Below are positions 29,465 through 39,406 of a DNA stretch of 64,000 bases, piece by piece (position 1 is the first letter of the stretch; every line of letters starts with the position of its first letter). Source of the DNA: Halomonas cupida. GTDB lineage: Bacteria; Pseudomonadota; Gammaproteobacteria; Pseudomonadales; Halomonadaceae. The position numbers were made by a program, and so were the translations under genes. A model generated the notes under the pieces. The model worked only from the letters and a program-made list of their open reading frames with translations. It did not search any database and was not told the origin of the DNA. Location: positions 370,888-434,887 of the forward strand of contig NZ_FRCA01000001.1 of assembly GCF_900142755.1 (NCBI RefSeq), written 5' to 3'.

Positions 29465-30537
29465 TGGGGCTTGCCGATCATTGGTTGAAGGCCGCCTATG
29501 AAGGAGCATCGTGGCTCAAGCTGATGCGGCCGCTGGAGTCGCTCTATGTACGCGAGGTAGAGCGCCGTGCGGCCGCCTGGCGTAATGGGCGGCGTCACCC
29601 ATGGCGTGCTCCAGTGCCGGTGATCGTGGTGGGGAATATCACCCTGGGCGGGACCGGCAAGTCGCCGCTGGTGGCATGGTTGGGTCGCCATCTGGTGGCA
29701 CGAGGATTTCGCCCCGGCCTGTTGTCACGGGGTTACGGTGGCAAGGCCGAGTACCCGCTCCGAGTGACGGCTGACACCAGGGTCGTGGAATGCGGTGATG
29801 AGCCCCGCATGCTCCACGACCAGACCGGCTTGCCGGTGGTGGTGGATCCGGAGCGCGCGCGAGGAGCCCGGTGTCTGATCGAGGAAGGCTGCAACCTGAT
29901 CATCACCGACGACGGGTTACAGCATCACCGCCTGGCGCGGGACCTGGAGATCGTGGTGGTGGATGGTGCCCGAGGCTTCGGCAATGGCCGTTGCCTGCCT
30001 GCCGGGCCGTTGCGTGAGCCGCTGGGGCGGCTCGAAACCGTAGACGCGGTTATCATCAACGGTCAGCCGCACCACGACGTCTCACCGAGCATCCTTCGCT
30101 CATCAAATACCTTTCATATGGCGCTCGAGCCTTCGGCCTGGCGTCGGGTGTCAGGGGATGATGGCCCTCATCCGCTATTACCCTTGCCGTTTTCAGCGCC
30201 GCCGTTTTCACCGCAGGTCAGGGCGGTGGCAGGCATCGGTAATCCGCAGCGATTCTTTGCCACCCTCGATGCCCTGGGTATCGAACATCAGGCCTGTCCC
30301 TTCGGCGATCATCACCGCTTTGTCGCGGAGGATCTGGCGGTCGAGGACGGCAGGGTCGTGGTCATGACCGCCAAGGATGCGGTCAAGTGTCGAGATATCG
30401 CGCCGCCCGACTGCTGGGCGTTGGACGTTGAAGCCGCGCCCTGCAAGGCGTTTGTTGCCTGGCTGGCCCGCCAGGTGGCAGGCTGGACCGCCGAGGCGGT
30501 GCCCCATACTGATCCCGTGGAGAAGAGCAATGGATAA
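29464..30537 (+). CDS. lpxK: Tetraacyldisaccharide 4'-kinase LpxK
   Basis: Membrane-associated kinase that phosphorylates the lipid A precursor at the 4' position. ATG 29464 overlaps the msbA TGA by one base and follows AGGAGG; GTG 29461 is the alternative. The product has 357 residues. The P-loop is GGTGKSP, followed by LLSRGYGGK, TDDGLQHHRL and VVDGARGFGNG. An insertion-like Ser/Pro-rich stretch near residues 215-245 (DGPHPLLPLPFSAPPFSP) looks variable. Confidence 0.95.
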   Translation: MGLADHWLKAAYEGASWLKLMRPLESLYVREVERRAAAWRNGRRHPWRAPVPVIVVGNITLGGTGKSPLVAWLGRHLVARGFRPGLLSRGYGGKAEYPLRVTADTRVVECGDEPRMLHDQTGLPVVVDPERARGARCLIEEGCNLIITDDGLQHHRLARDLEIVVVDGARGFGNGRCLPAGPLREPLGRLETVDAVIINGQPHHDVSPSILRSSNTFHMALEPSAWRRVSGDDGPHPLLPLPFSAPPFSPQVRAVAGIGNPQRFFATLDALGIEHQACPFGDHHRFVAEDLAVEDGRVVVMTAKDAVKCRDIAPPDCWALDVEAAPCKAFVAWLARQVAGWTAEAVPHTDPVEKSNG

Positions 30538-30766
30538 GGAACTGTTGGCAATGCTGGTCTGCCCGGAATGCCAGGGCAAACTCAAGTATGATCGCGAGGC
30601 GGCAGAACTGCGTTGTCAGTTCGATGGCCTGGCCTATCCCATTCGTGACGACATTCCGGTGATGCTGGCCGAGGAAGCTCGCCGCATGGATATCGACGAG
30701 ACGCTCAAGCGCTCTCCCGGCTCTGTTTCGCCGGGCGCACCGGGCGAGCAGGCAGGTAACGCCTGA
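30530..30766 (+). CDS. Trm112/YcaR family small zinc protein
   Basis: 78 residues, [20 protein letters not shown] at the start, with the Trm112-like fold signatures [20 protein letters not shown]. One CxxC pair is kept; the second pair is reduced to a single Cys. It overlaps the end of lpxK by 8 nt and the start of kdsB by 1 nt (TGATG). The family is always found beside lpxK/kdsB; its role is not established. Confidence 0.9.
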   Translation: MDKELLAMLVCPECQGKLKYDREAAELRCQFDGLAYPIRDDIPVMLAEEARRMDIDETLKRSPGSVSPGAPGEQAGNA

Positions 30767-31533
30767 TGCAGGATTTCATTGTCGTGATCCCGGCGCGTTA
30801 CGCGTCAACGCGCCTGCCTGGCAAGCCGCTGGCGGATATCGCTGGTAAGCCGATGGTGGCGCGGGTCTGGGAGCAGGCTCGACGGTCCAGTGCGGCTCGG
30901 GTTGTGGTAGCTACCGATGACCCGCGCATTGAAGCGGTGCTGCAACCGCTGGGCGCCGAAATCGTGATGACTCGTGATGACCACTCCACTGGCACCGATC
31001 GTCTTGCCGAAGTCGTTGAGCAGTTGGCATTGGGCGATGATGCCATCGTGGTGAATGTGCAGGGTGATGAGCCTCTACTGCCCGCGGAACTGATCGACCA
31101 GGTCGCCGCGCGTCTGATTCAGGATGAGGGGGCCTCGGTGGCCACGCTTGCCGAGCCGATCAATGACGTGGAAACCCTGTTCAATGCCAATGTCGTCAAG
31201 GTGACGCGCGCCATGTCCGGCCGTGCCTTGACCTTCTCGCGGGCGCCAATGCCCTGGGACCGTGAGGGCTTTCGCGAACCGCCACAGATGTTGAGTACCG
31301 ATGCCTGGCTGCGTCACATCGGCCTGTATGCCTACCGTGCTGGTTTCCTGCGTGACTTCAGTCAGTGGATGCCGGCACCGATCGAGCAACTGGAACAACT
31401 CGAGCAGTTGCGTGCGCTCTACCATGGCCATGCGATTCAGGTCGCGCTGGCCGAGGTGACACCGCCGGGCGGTGTCGATACGCAGGAGGATCTGGAGCGG
31501 GTTCGGGCCTGGTTTGCCGAACGTGATGCCTGA
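30766..31533 (+). CDS. kdsB: 3-deoxy-manno-octulosonate cytidylyltransferase KdsB
   Basis: Activates Kdo to CMP-Kdo for LPS inner-core synthesis. It has 255 residues: [20 protein letters not shown] at the nucleotide-binding N-terminus, [24 protein letters not shown] and [15 protein letters not shown] overlaps the previous stop by one base, and the stop overlaps a possible ATG of the next gene. Confidence 0.97.
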   Translation: MQDFIVVIPARYASTRLPGKPLADIAGKPMVARVWEQARRSSAARVVVATDDPRIEAVLQPLGAEIVMTRDDHSTGTDRLAEVVEQLALGDDAIVVNVQGDEPLLPAELIDQVAARLIQDEGASVATLAEPINDVETLFNANVVKVTRAMSGRALTFSRAPMPWDREGFREPPQMLSTDAWLRHIGLYAYRAGFLRDFSQWMPAPIEQLEQLEQLRALYHGHAIQVALAEVTPPGGVDTQEDLERVRAWFAERDA

Positions 31534-31562
31534 TGGGAAAGGAAAAAGGAGGGGAGTCGAGG

Positions 31563-32069
31563 ATGCGAGTGCTGTTTGTCTGCCTCGGCAATATCTGCCG
31601 CTCACCGACAGCGGAAGGAATCGTTCGTGCTCGGCTGCGTGCTGCTGGGCTTGAGAGTGTCGTTGAGCTGGATTCCTGTGGCACCGGCCCCTGGCATGTA
31701 GGAGAGGCACCGGATGCTCGGGCACAGCAGGCTGCGGCCCAGCGCGGTATTGACCTGTCAGCTCTGCGCGGCAGGCAGTTGCAGGACGCTGACTTCATGC
31801 GCTTCGACTACCTGTTGGCGATGGATCACAGCAACCTGAGTGTGCTGGAATCACGACGCCCTGCGGCCAGCGAGGCCCATGTCGGACTATTGATGGACTT
31901 TGCCGGAGAGCCGGGAGAACAGGTGCCGGATCCGTACTATGAGGGTGGTTTCGACCGCGTCTACGACATGATCGAGCGCGCGGCCGACGGGTTGGTGGTT
32001 GAACTTCAGGATCAGTTGCAGGATCGGTTGCAGCACCAATCTCCACAGCGGCCGGAGACGCATCGGTGA
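31563..32069 (+). CDS. Low-molecular-weight protein-tyrosine phosphatase
   Basis: 168 residues from ATG 31563, chosen because AAGGAGGGG and GAGG lie just before it and because MRVLFVCLGNICRSP is the family start; ATG 31533 would add 10 residues. The catalytic loop CLGNICRS (C-x5-R-S) is near residue 7 and the general acid lies in VPDPYYEGG. The last 25 residues are a Gln-rich tail encoded by a 12-bp imperfect repeat (CAGGATCAGTTG). Regulation of polysaccharide or other targets is not indicated by context. Confidence 0.92.
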   Translation: MRVLFVCLGNICRSPTAEGIVRARLRAAGLESVVELDSCGTGPWHVGEAPDARAQQAAAQRGIDLSALRGRQLQDADFMRFDYLLAMDHSNLSVLESRRPAASEAHVGLLMDFAGEPGEQVPDPYYEGGFDRVYDMIERAADGLVVELQDQLQDRLQHQSPQRPETHR

Positions 32070-33103
32070 AGTTTGATATTCAGGCAGATGTGGATCTTGG
32101 CGCCGCCAATACTCTGGGATTGCCATGTCGGGCCGAGCGCCTGGTGGATGCTCACCATCAGGACCAGGTGCGTGCCCTGGCCGATTCCGGCCTGTGGCAG
32201 GGCGGACTGACGCTGGTTTCCGGTGGCAGCAACCTGATTCTACCTCCGTGTCTCGGTGGCATTACGCTGCGGCCGCGTCTCACCCATTGGTGGCTGGAAA
32301 GGCACGGCGAGGATGCGTTGGTGCATGTCGGCGCCGGTGTCAATTGGCACCAGTTGGTGATGGCGCTGGCAGAGCGGGGCTGGTGGGGCATCGAAAACCT
32401 GGCGCTGATTCCTGGTCAGTGTGGAGCGGCCCCGGTACAGAACATCGGTGCCTACGGCGTTGAACTGGCCGATGTGCTGGAGTCACTGACCCTCGTACAA
32501 CTCGACGGCGGCGAGATCCGCTACCTGACGGCGGACGACTGTCGGTTCGGCTATCGCGAGAGCATCTTCAAGGGTGAGCTGGATGGACGTGTGGTGATCA
32601 CTGAGTTGGTATTGCGAGTGACACGTCGGCCAGGTCCCCGGCTGGGGTATGGGGATCTGGCGCAGCGTGTGTCGGCCTGTCCTTCACCGCTGGAGGTCGC
32701 CAGAGCGGTGGTGGCCATACGTCAGGAAAAGCTTCCCGACCCGGCGTACCTGGGCAATGCCGGTAGTTTCTTCAAGAACCCGGTGGTGGATGCCGAGGTT
32801 GCCGAGAAGCTTCAGATTCAGCATCCGGGTATGCCGCATTTCCCCCTCGCTGATGGTCGCACCAAGCTGGCTGCAGGCTGGCTGATTGATCAATGTGGGC
32901 TAAAGGGCTGGCGCCGAAAGCACTTTGCCGTTCATGAGCGTCAGGCGTTGGTGCTGGTGCATCTGGGGGGCGGCAGCGCCGAGGAGTTGCTCGACTTTGC
33001 CGCTGAGGTGGCGAGGCGAGTGGAGCATCGCTTTGGGGTCCGTCTGGAACGAGAGCCGCGCGTTGCTGGGGAATTCCAGGCATCGGCCGCACCGCTGCAG
33101 TAG
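32066..33103 (+). CDS. murB: UDP-N-acetylenolpyruvoylglucosamine reductase MurB
   Basis: FAD enzyme that makes UDP-MurNAc. The GTG start 32066 overlaps the phosphatase stop by 4 nt. It has 345 residues, type I MurB. The FAD-binding segment SGGSNLILP, the catalytic region YRESIFKG, GNAGSFFKNP (proton-donor Ser) and LIDQCGLKGWRRKHFAVHE are present. As in pseudomonads, murB is outside the dcw cluster. Confidence 0.97.
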   Translation: MKFDIQADVDLGAANTLGLPCRAERLVDAHHQDQVRALADSGLWQGGLTLVSGGSNLILPPCLGGITLRPRLTHWWLERHGEDALVHVGAGVNWHQLVMALAERGWWGIENLALIPGQCGAAPVQNIGAYGVELADVLESLTLVQLDGGEIRYLTADDCRFGYRESIFKGELDGRVVITELVLRVTRRPGPRLGYGDLAQRVSACPSPLEVARAVVAIRQEKLPDPAYLGNAGSFFKNPVVDAEVAEKLQIQHPGMPHFPLADGRTKLAAGWLIDQCGLKGWRRKHFAVHERQALVLVHLGGGSAEELLDFAAEVARRVEHRFGVRLEREPRVAGEFQASAAPLQ

Positions 33104-33165
33104 GTAAGCGACCAGGTTCGATAACCTTGTCGGGCACTCCTGGTTGGTAGTTGCCCTGGAAATGA

Positions 33166-33195
33166 AAACGCCCGCAGCCATGGCTGCGGGCGTTT
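33166..33195. terminator. Bidirectional terminator murB / rne
   Basis: AAACGCCCGCAGCCA and its exact complement are back to back (33166-33180/33181-33195), with TTTC on each outgoing strand. It lies between convergent murB and rne and should stop both. Confidence 0.88.
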
Positions 33196-33221
33196 CTGTT
33201 CAGGACAGGAGAGAGGGCAGT

Positions 33222-36191
33222 TTACTGGCCTTCGCCAGTGCAGCCTCCCTGCTGTGCCTGGCGGCGCTGCTCACGTGGGTCGTTGTGAGCGCGGCGGCGA
33301 CGGCGTGGCGAGGCTGCTGCCTCGGCCTGTTCCGCCGTGGCCTCGACGGGCTGCTTGTCTGCCTTGGCCGGTTCCGCGCTGGCGTCAGCTGGCTTGCTGG
33401 CTTGCGGCTCGGCCTTGGGCTGTTCTGCCTTGACGTCGGTGGGCTTGTCAGCCTGTGGCTCGGGCTCGGCCTTGGGCTGTTCTGCCTTGACGTCGGTGGG
33501 CTTGTCAGCCTGTGGCTCGGGCTCGGCCTTGGGCTGTTCTGCCTTGGCATCCATCGGCTTGCTGGATTGCTCAGCCTTGACGTCGGCGGGCTTGTCAGCC
33601 TGCGGCTCGGCCTTGGGTTGTTCTGCCTTGGCGTCCGTCGGCTTGCTGGACGGCTCAGCCTTGACGTCGGTGGGCTTGTCAGCCTGCGGCTCGGCCTTGG
33701 GCTGTTCTGCCTTGGCGTCCGTTGGCTTGCTGGACGGCTCAGCCTTGACGTCGGCGGGCTTGTCAGTCTTCGGCTGTTCGGCCTTGCTGTCGACTGCTGT
33801 GGCGTCATCACCGTTACGCTCGCCTTCGGCCTGTAGACGCTGCTGTTCGGCAACGGCTTCGGGGTTGAGCGCATGGGTGCGGGTCCGGTTGCGCGGATTA
33901 TTGCGTGTGCGCTTCGGCTTGCCACTGTCGGTGGTCTCGCTGGCCGCCTTGTCAGTACGACGGTTGTCGCTGCGGGTTTCGCTGGGCTTACGGTTGTCCT
34001 GACTGCGGCTGTCCTGGGAACGACTTTCTTGAGAGCGGTTGTCCTGGCTGCGCTTGTCATCCTGCTGGCTGCGGCGCGAGCGGCTGCTGCGATTGTCGCT
34101 GGTATCCTGAGCAGACTTGTTGCTGGAGTCCTGGCTCGTCTTGCTGCGACGATCGTCCTGGCTGGATTTGCTGCGGCTGTCCTGCTGGCGCTCGTCCTGG
34201 TTGGACTTGCTGCGGCTGTCCTGCTGCCGAGAGCGGTCACTGCGCTGACTATCGCTGCGCTGGTTGTCGCTGCCACTGCGCTGATTGCTGCGGCGATTGC
34301 GCTGACGACTGTCGCTGGACTGCCCAGTGCTGCGCTCGCTGGTACGCTGCTCGGTGCTGCGATCCTTGCTGGTACGCTGCGTCTGGGTGCTGGTCTCGCT
34401 GGCAGCATTTTGCTCTTCACCGCCGAGGAAGCGTGCGAAACCCTTGACCAGGCGGCCGAACAGGCCGGCATTCTGCATAGCTGGCGGTGTCTGTGGCGCG
34501 GAAGTGGTGCGGGAAGCAGGGGTGGCGCGCGGTGTCGGCGCTGCAGCGGGAGCCGCAGGCTCCTTCTGCAGTGAAGCCGGAGCCGGAGCGTTGTGGACGA
34601 CGCTCTTCACAGCGGCTTCTGCACGTTGCACGGGCTTGCCGAAGGTCGATTCAGGCTCCTTGCCGACTTCGGTGTCCATGGACAGCTCGAAGCTCGAGGT
34701 GTGCGTTGTGCCTTCCTCATCGACGTGGTCATCGCGCAGACGCTGCACGTCGTAGTGGGGCGTATCCATGTCCGGGTTGGGCAGGATCACCACACGCACG
34801 TCCTGACGACGCTCGATGTCAGCGAGAATGGTGCGCTTCTCGTTGAGCAGGTAGGTGGCAACCGGCACAGGAAGAATGGCGCGGATCTGCGCGCTGCGCT
34901 CCTTCATCGCCTCTTCTTCGATCAGGCGCAGCACCGACAGTGACAGCGAGCGCACATCACGAATGGTGCCCTGTCCGTCGCAACGAGGGCAGACTCCTCC
35001 GCTGGTCTCTCCCAGCGAGGGGCGCAGACGCTGACGGGACATCTCCATCAGCCCGAAGCGAGAGATGCGTCCAATCTGGACCCGTGCACGGTCGAGCTTG
35101 AGGGCGTCACGTGCGCGATTCTCGACTTCGCGCTGGTTACGCGCCGGTCCCATGTCGATGAAGTCGATGACCACGAGGCCACCGATATCACGCAGACGCA
35201 GCTGGCGAGCGATCTCGTCGGCCGCTTCCAGGTTGGTCTGTAATGCTGTCTCTTCGATGTCACTGCCGCGTGTGGCGCGAGCCGAGTTGATATCGATGGA
35301 GACCAGTGCCTCGGTGTGATCGATGACGATGGAGCCGCCTGAAGGCAGTTTGACTTCGCGCTCGTAGGCCGTCTCGATCTGGGACTCGATCTGGTAGCGC
35401 GAGAACAGCGGCACCTCGTCAGAGTAGAGCTTGATCTTCTGCTGGTAGGACGGCATGACCTGGCGAATGAACGCCAGCGCTTCCTGGTGTACCTGCGGGC
35501 TGTCGATCAGCACCTCGCCGATATCCTGGCGAAGGTAGTCGCGCATGGCGCGAATGATGACATTGGACTCGCGGTAGACCAGGAAGGGGGCAGGGCGCTT
35601 GGCCGCCTCTTCGGTGATCGACTCCCAGACCTGCACCAGGTAGTCGAGGTCCCACTGGAGCTCTTCCGGTGAACGACCGATGCCGGCGGTGCGCACGATC
35701 AAGCCCATCTTCTCGGGGACGGTCAGCTGGCTCATGGCTTCCTTGAGCTGGCTGCGCTCCTCGCCTTCGATGCGGCGGGAGATGCCGCCAGCACGAGCGT
35801 TGTTGGGCATCAGCACCAGAAAACGGCCCGCCAGGCTGATAAAGGTTGTCAGTGCGGCACCCTTGTTGCCACGCTCTTCCTTGTCTACCTGGACAATGAC
35901 TTCCTGACCTTCCTTCAGAACTTCCTTGATGCTGGGGCGGCCGGAGGGTTCCTTGAGGAAATATTCACGGGCCACTTCCTTGAGTGGCAGGAAACCATGG
36001 CGCTCGGCGCCGAAATCGACAAAGGCGGCTTCAAGGGAGGGTTCTACTCGAGTGATCTTGCCGCGGTAGATATTGGCTTTCTTCTGTTCCCGGGCACCGG
36101 ATTCGATGTCCAGGTCGTACAGGCGTTGTCCATCGACCAGGGCGACGCGCAGCTCTTCCGGCTGGGTCGCGTTGATGAGCATCCGTTTCAT
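33222..36191 (-). CDS. rne: Ribonuclease E
   Basis: Endonuclease core of the RNA degradosome and rRNA/tRNA processing. ATG 36191 ([21 protein letters not shown]) matches the E. coli start; 989 residues. The N-terminal S1 and 5'-sensor domains, the DNase I-like site with [10 protein letters not shown] and [13 protein letters not shown], and the Zn-link CPRCDGQG near residue 405 are all present. From about residue 560 the protein is disordered: first a Ser/Arg/Gln/Asp-rich stretch, then tandem Lys/Ala/Glu/Pro repeats, then a basic end. A short hydrophobic/aromatic segment [15 protein letters not shown] may be the membrane-targeting helix. Confidence 0.96.
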   Translation of the reverse strand: MKRMLINATQPEELRVALVDGQRLYDLDIESGAREQKKANIYRGKITRVEPSLEAAFVDFGAERHGFLPLKEVAREYFLKEPSGRPSIKEVLKEGQEVIVQVDKEERGNKGAALTTFISLAGRFLVLMPNNARAGGISRRIEGEERSQLKEAMSQLTVPEKMGLIVRTAGIGRSPEELQWDLDYLVQVWESITEEAAKRPAPFLVYRESNVIIRAMRDYLRQDIGEVLIDSPQVHQEALAFIRQVMPSYQQKIKLYSDEVPLFSRYQIESQIETAYEREVKLPSGGSIVIDHTEALVSIDINSARATRGSDIEETALQTNLEAADEIARQLRLRDIGGLVVIDFIDMGPARNQREVENRARDALKLDRARVQIGRISRFGLMEMSRQRLRPSLGETSGGVCPRCDGQGTIRDVRSLSLSVLRLIEEEAMKERSAQIRAILPVPVATYLLNEKRTILADIERRQDVRVVILPNPDMDTPHYDVQRLRDDHVDEEGTTHTSSFELSMDTEVGKEPESTFGKPVQRAEAAVKSVVHNAPAPASLQKEPAAPAAAPTPRATPASRTTSAPQTPPAMQNAGLFGRLVKGFARFLGGEEQNAASETSTQTQRTSKDRSTEQRTSERSTGQSSDSRQRNRRSNQRSGSDNQRSDSQRSDRSRQQDSRSKSNQDERQQDSRSKSSQDDRRSKTSQDSSNKSAQDTSDNRSSRSRRSQQDDKRSQDNRSQESRSQDSRSQDNRKPSETRSDNRRTDKAASETTDSGKPKRTRNNPRNRTRTHALNPEAVAEQQRLQAEGERNGDDATAVDSKAEQPKTDKPADVKAEPSSKPTDAKAEQPKAEPQADKPTDVKAEPSSKPTDAKAEQPKAEPQADKPADVKAEQSSKPMDAKAEQPKAEPEPQADKPTDVKAEQPKAEPEPQADKPTDVKAEQPKAEPQASKPADASAEPAKADKQPVEATAEQAEAAASPRRRRRAHNDPREQRRQAQQGGCTGEGQ
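33400..33780 (-). repeat. Tandem repeats in the rne 3' coding region
   Basis: In-frame tandem units encode variants of [20 protein letters not shown] plus AKAEQPKA (28 residues, 84 bp, about three copies) and a shortened 19-residue unit [19 protein letters not shown] (57 bp, two copies). Copies are very similar at the DNA level, which implies recent expansion or gene conversion in the disordered scaffold region of RNase E. Confidence 0.9.
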
Positions 36192-37004
36192 GTTGTCTCG
36201 CAATATGGACGCGCCGGAGAGCGCCCACAGGCATCGACGAAGGCGAACCGCTGGGTGCTGCGTGCTTGTGCTCAGCGCATGTCGCGGAAGCTGCGCCCGG
36301 CCGAGCCGTGAGATGGTACAGGCCGCGGCTCGGCATGATCATGTTGAGTACGGGGCGGAGGGAGGACATGTCTCGGTGGGTCTTCGCCCATCCGGTCCTA
36401 CCGTCACCGCCAACACCTGGCATTCATCGATTCACCGACGCCGACTCTTCCGGCACGGTGTTGTACGTATCCCGTCGCTGGGCTCGCCAGATACAGCAGA
36501 GCTGGGGCGGCGGGGATGTTGTAATGGAATCATCGCGCAGAACTACGTTCGCTGTCGGGCACCTGGCGGGGCCTCGCTGTGGTTCACCTGCAGGAGAACA
36601 CTCAGATCAGGAACCCGGAGATGCCAACCTCTGATGGCGGACGAGGTCGGGGCGCTGCTTCCGTTTCGGCATTGACGCTGGAAGTCGCTTCTCGAAACAT
36701 TTCTGAGACGACCAGGGCAAATGCCATATCAATCAAGGTCTTCGCTCAGGCCTGCGTGTCTGTCGTGCAGGCGCCTGCGAGGGTCGGACGGACCCTGGGA
36801 GCGAGTAGGCAATATAACAGTAATACTAGAGTGCGGCAATTGAGTCGCTGTAGTGCCTGTAACGGGATACAGGGCTTGTATGACTCGGTTTGTGTGACCT
36901 GCCTGTATGGCTAGGTTTTGTAGGGTACAGGCCGAAGCTCGACGCCATCTGGTGCAGGCCATAGAATGGCGCCTTCCCCGCGGGATTGTCAGTGGAGTGT
37001 TGTC
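36192..37004. other. rne 5' leader and rne-rluC divergent region
   Basis: About 810 nt without a recognisable gene. Open frames here have no SD, overlap one another on both strands and resemble no family. If the promoter at 36811-36839 is right, about 610 nt are the rne leader. RNase E genes are known for long autoregulatory leaders (about 360 nt in E. coli). The remainder should carry the rluC promoter, which I could not locate. Confidence 0.6.
36811..36839 (-). promoter_or_regulatory. Candidate rne promoter
   Basis: On the minus strand TTGCCG (36839-36834) and TATATT (36816-36811) are spaced by 17 nt in a locally AT-rich stretch. The predicted transcription start near 36804 leaves a leader of roughly 610 nt. 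Confidence 0.55.
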
Positions 37005-37946
37005 GTGGCCGAAGGTCAGGAAGTGCAGTGGATAGAAGTAACGGAAGGCCAGGTCGGGCAGCGCGTCGACAATTTTCTGATGTCGCGGCTGAAGGGCGTA
37101 CCACGCTCGATGGTCTACCGTATCGTTCGCAAGGGCGAAGTGCGCGTCAACAAGAAGCGCGTCAAGGCCGACCATCGCCTCGAGGTAGGGGATGTGGTGC
37201 GTATTCCACCAATCAGAGTCGCCCCCCGGGAAGCTGTGCGCGAGGTCAGCGATAACCTGAGAGACCTGCTGGTCGGCAGTGTGTTGCTCGAGGGACCGGA
37301 CTGGATGGTGATGAACAAGCCGTCGGGGCTGGCTGTTCACGGTGGCAGTGGCGTCAAGATCGGCTTGATCGAGGCATTGCGTCAGGTGCGTGACGACCTG
37401 GATTTTCTGGAACTGGTCCACCGTCTGGATCGCGACACCTCCGGCTGTCTATTGCTGGCCAAGTCTCGTCCCGCACTTTTGGCGCTGAACACCTCGCTCA
37501 AGCAGCATCAGATGAACAAGCAGTATCTGGCTCTGGTCGGTGGCCGCTGGCCGGCCCGCCGCGACTTCGTCAGTGCGCGCCTGGATCGCTATGACGCCGG
37601 TAATGGTGAGCGGCGGGTGCGCGTCGACGCAGCCGGTAAGGTGTCCAGGACGCGGTTTGCGGTGCGCGAGACCTTCGCTGGCGCCACCCTGGTCGAGGCC
37701 GAGCCGATCACCGGGCGGACCCACCAGATCAGGGTTCATGCCGCCCATGCAGGCCATGCGTTGTTGGGCGACGACAAGTATGGCACTCGTGAGGGCGCGC
37801 AGCTCAGTCGGCGATTGGGCCTCGGCCGTCTCTTCCTGCATGCTGCATCTCTCACCTTTCCCGAGCCTACCAGTGGCAGGCCTGTGCAGATTCGTGCGCC
37901 GTTGGGCCCAGAGTTGGAAGCGGTGCTCGCCAGGGCGCGAGACTGA
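37005..37946 (+). CDS. rluC: 23S rRNA pseudouridine synthase RluC
   Basis: RluA-family enzyme; RluC modifies three helix-loop uridines in 23S rRNA. I choose GTG 37005 (MAEGQEVQWIEV...) because TGGAG lies about 8 nt upstream and the S4-like domain starts soon after; ATG 36966 is the alternative. It has 313 residues. The S4 domain is VDNFLMSRLKGVPRSMVYRI to GDVVRIPP. The catalytic Asp lies in HRLDRDTSGCLLLAK and ITGRTHQIRVH is the second family motif. Divergent from rne as in many gammaproteobacteria. Confidence 0.93.
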   Translation: MAEGQEVQWIEVTEGQVGQRVDNFLMSRLKGVPRSMVYRIVRKGEVRVNKKRVKADHRLEVGDVVRIPPIRVAPREAVREVSDNLRDLLVGSVLLEGPDWMVMNKPSGLAVHGGSGVKIGLIEALRQVRDDLDFLELVHRLDRDTSGCLLLAKSRPALLALNTSLKQHQMNKQYLALVGGRWPARRDFVSARLDRYDAGNGERRVRVDAAGKVSRTRFAVRETFAGATLVEAEPITGRTHQIRVHAAHAGHALLGDDKYGTREGAQLSRRLGLGRLFLHAASLTFPEPTSGRPVQIRAPLGPELEAVLARARD

Positions 37947-38102
37947 AAGCTCGACAATGGTTGACCCAGCGTCGACTGGCTTGAGCACTTGGTGCTTGCG
38001 TCCTGCTGGTCTCGCACTCAAGGATGTATCCTTCACCCTTGGTCGGTAGGCATGGAAGTTCGGTCTCGGTAACTCGCTGCTGGTAGCGCGGCCCTCGAAA
38101 CC

Positions 38103-39386
38103 ATGTCGACGGCATCCGAAACAACGACACGCAGGGAAGCGGAGGAGTTCGATTACATGATCAGCATTCGCGAAGAGTTTGCCGGGCACGATGGCCAGAC
38201 GTTGGCTGCGCGATTCGACAGGCCCGAGGCGGGCGAGCCCCAGGCGGTGGCGATCTTTGCCCACTGTTTTACCTGTTCCAAGGACTTGCTGGCCGTGAGG
38301 CGCATAGCCCAGCGCCTGGTGGCCAGGGGCGTTGCGGTATTGCGCTTCGATTTCACTGGTCTGGGGCATTCCCAGGGCGAATTTTCCAATACCGACTTCT
38401 CGTCGAATGTCGATGATCTGGTGGCGGCGGCAGACTTTCTTGAGCAGCGTGGTCAGAAAGCCACGTTGTTGATCGGCCATTCGCTGGGCGGGGCGGCTGT
38501 CATCGCCGCGGCCGAGAGGCTGCCCGACGTCAAGGCGATCACCACCATCGGTGCACCCTTCGAGCCTGCCCATGTAGTGCATAACCTGGGCTCCAGTCTC
38601 GAGGCCATCGAGCGTGACGGTGAGGCCCGGGTGGCACTGTCGGGGCGGGAATTCCTGATTCGGCGCTCGTTCATTGAGGATCTGAATCAGCAGAAGCAGA
38701 CGCAACGTATCGCTGCTCTGAAACGTCCCTTGCTGGTGATGCACGCGCCGGGGGATCTCGTGGTAGATGTGGATAACGCTGCGCAGATCTTCATGGCGGC
38801 GAAGCATCCGCGTAGCTTTGTGTCCCTCGATGATGCCGACCACCTGCTGACTCGAGCGCAGGATGCCGAGTACGCGGCGGAAGTCATCGCGGGATGGGCC
38901 TCCCGTTATCTGGATCTCGCGCCCCCGGAAGTTCACGCTTCTGCGCCTGAGGGAATCACCCGGACTGCCGAGGCCGACCCCGAGGGCTTTCGCCAGGATG
39001 TCGTAGCAGGAGTGCACCATCTGCTGGCGGATGAGCCGCTGGCCTACGGTGGTACCAATCTCGGCTTTACCCCCTACCAGTTGCTGTCGGCGGCACTGGG
39101 GGCCTGCACATCCATGACCGTGCGCAGTTATGCGCGGCGCAAGCAGATCGCACTGGAGGATGTTGTGGTGGATGTCTCTCATGACAAGATCCACGCCAGC
39201 GACTGCAGTGACTGTGAAGGCAAGAGCGGGAAGATCGATCACTTTCAGCGGGTGCTGCATCTCACCGGAGATCTGAGCGAGGACCAGCGAGCATCGCTGC
39301 TGGCGATTGCTGATCGTTGCCCGGTACACAAGACGTTGGAAGCCAATGCCAGGGTGATGACACGCCTGGCCGAAGAGGGAGAGTAG
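38103..39386 (+). CDS. Alpha/beta hydrolase - OsmC fusion
   Basis: 427 residues. The N-terminal 265 residues are an alpha/beta hydrolase with nucleophile elbow GHSLGG and HAPGDLVVDV near the acid. The C-terminal 140 residues are OsmC/Ohr-like with the two reactive Cys in GACTSMTV and RCPVHKTLE, as in peroxiredoxin-like OsmC proteins. This two-domain architecture is known in proteobacteria; the substrate is unknown, oxidative-stress defence is likely. ATG 38103 gives 18 extra residues relative to ATG 38157 (MISIREEFAGHDGQT), whose position fits the domain better but whose SD (GGAGG) is 13 nt away. It is inserted between rluC and the HAD gene. Confidence 0.9.
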   Translation: MSTASETTTRREAEEFDYMISIREEFAGHDGQTLAARFDRPEAGEPQAVAIFAHCFTCSKDLLAVRRIAQRLVARGVAVLRFDFTGLGHSQGEFSNTDFSSNVDDLVAAADFLEQRGQKATLLIGHSLGGAAVIAAAERLPDVKAITTIGAPFEPAHVVHNLGSSLEAIERDGEARVALSGREFLIRRSFIEDLNQQKQTQRIAALKRPLLVMHAPGDLVVDVDNAAQIFMAAKHPRSFVSLDDADHLLTRAQDAEYAAEVIAGWASRYLDLAPPEVHASAPEGITRTAEADPEGFRQDVVAGVHHLLADEPLAYGGTNLGFTPYQLLSAALGACTSMTVRSYARRKQIALEDVVVDVSHDKIHASDCSDCEGKSGKIDHFQRVLHLTGDLSEDQRASLLAIADRCPVHKTLEANARVMTRLAEEGE

Positions 39387-39406
39387 TTGCACGAGGAGCC
39401 GCTCAA

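Noticed and set aside
33144..34574. Plus-strand frames opposite the rne 3' end, rich in Leu/Gly/Cys repeats
   Set aside because: Mirror of the rne tandem repeats; no SD or start context.
36073..36675. A 200-codon frame in the rne leader
   Set aside because: Cys/Arg-rich translation without SD or family; the leader is better explained as UTR.
37449..39392. A 647-codon open frame on the minus strand opposite rluC and the OsmC fusion
   Set aside because: It overlaps two well-supported plus-strand genes, lacks an SD and has no domain. Long antisense frames are common in GC-rich genes.
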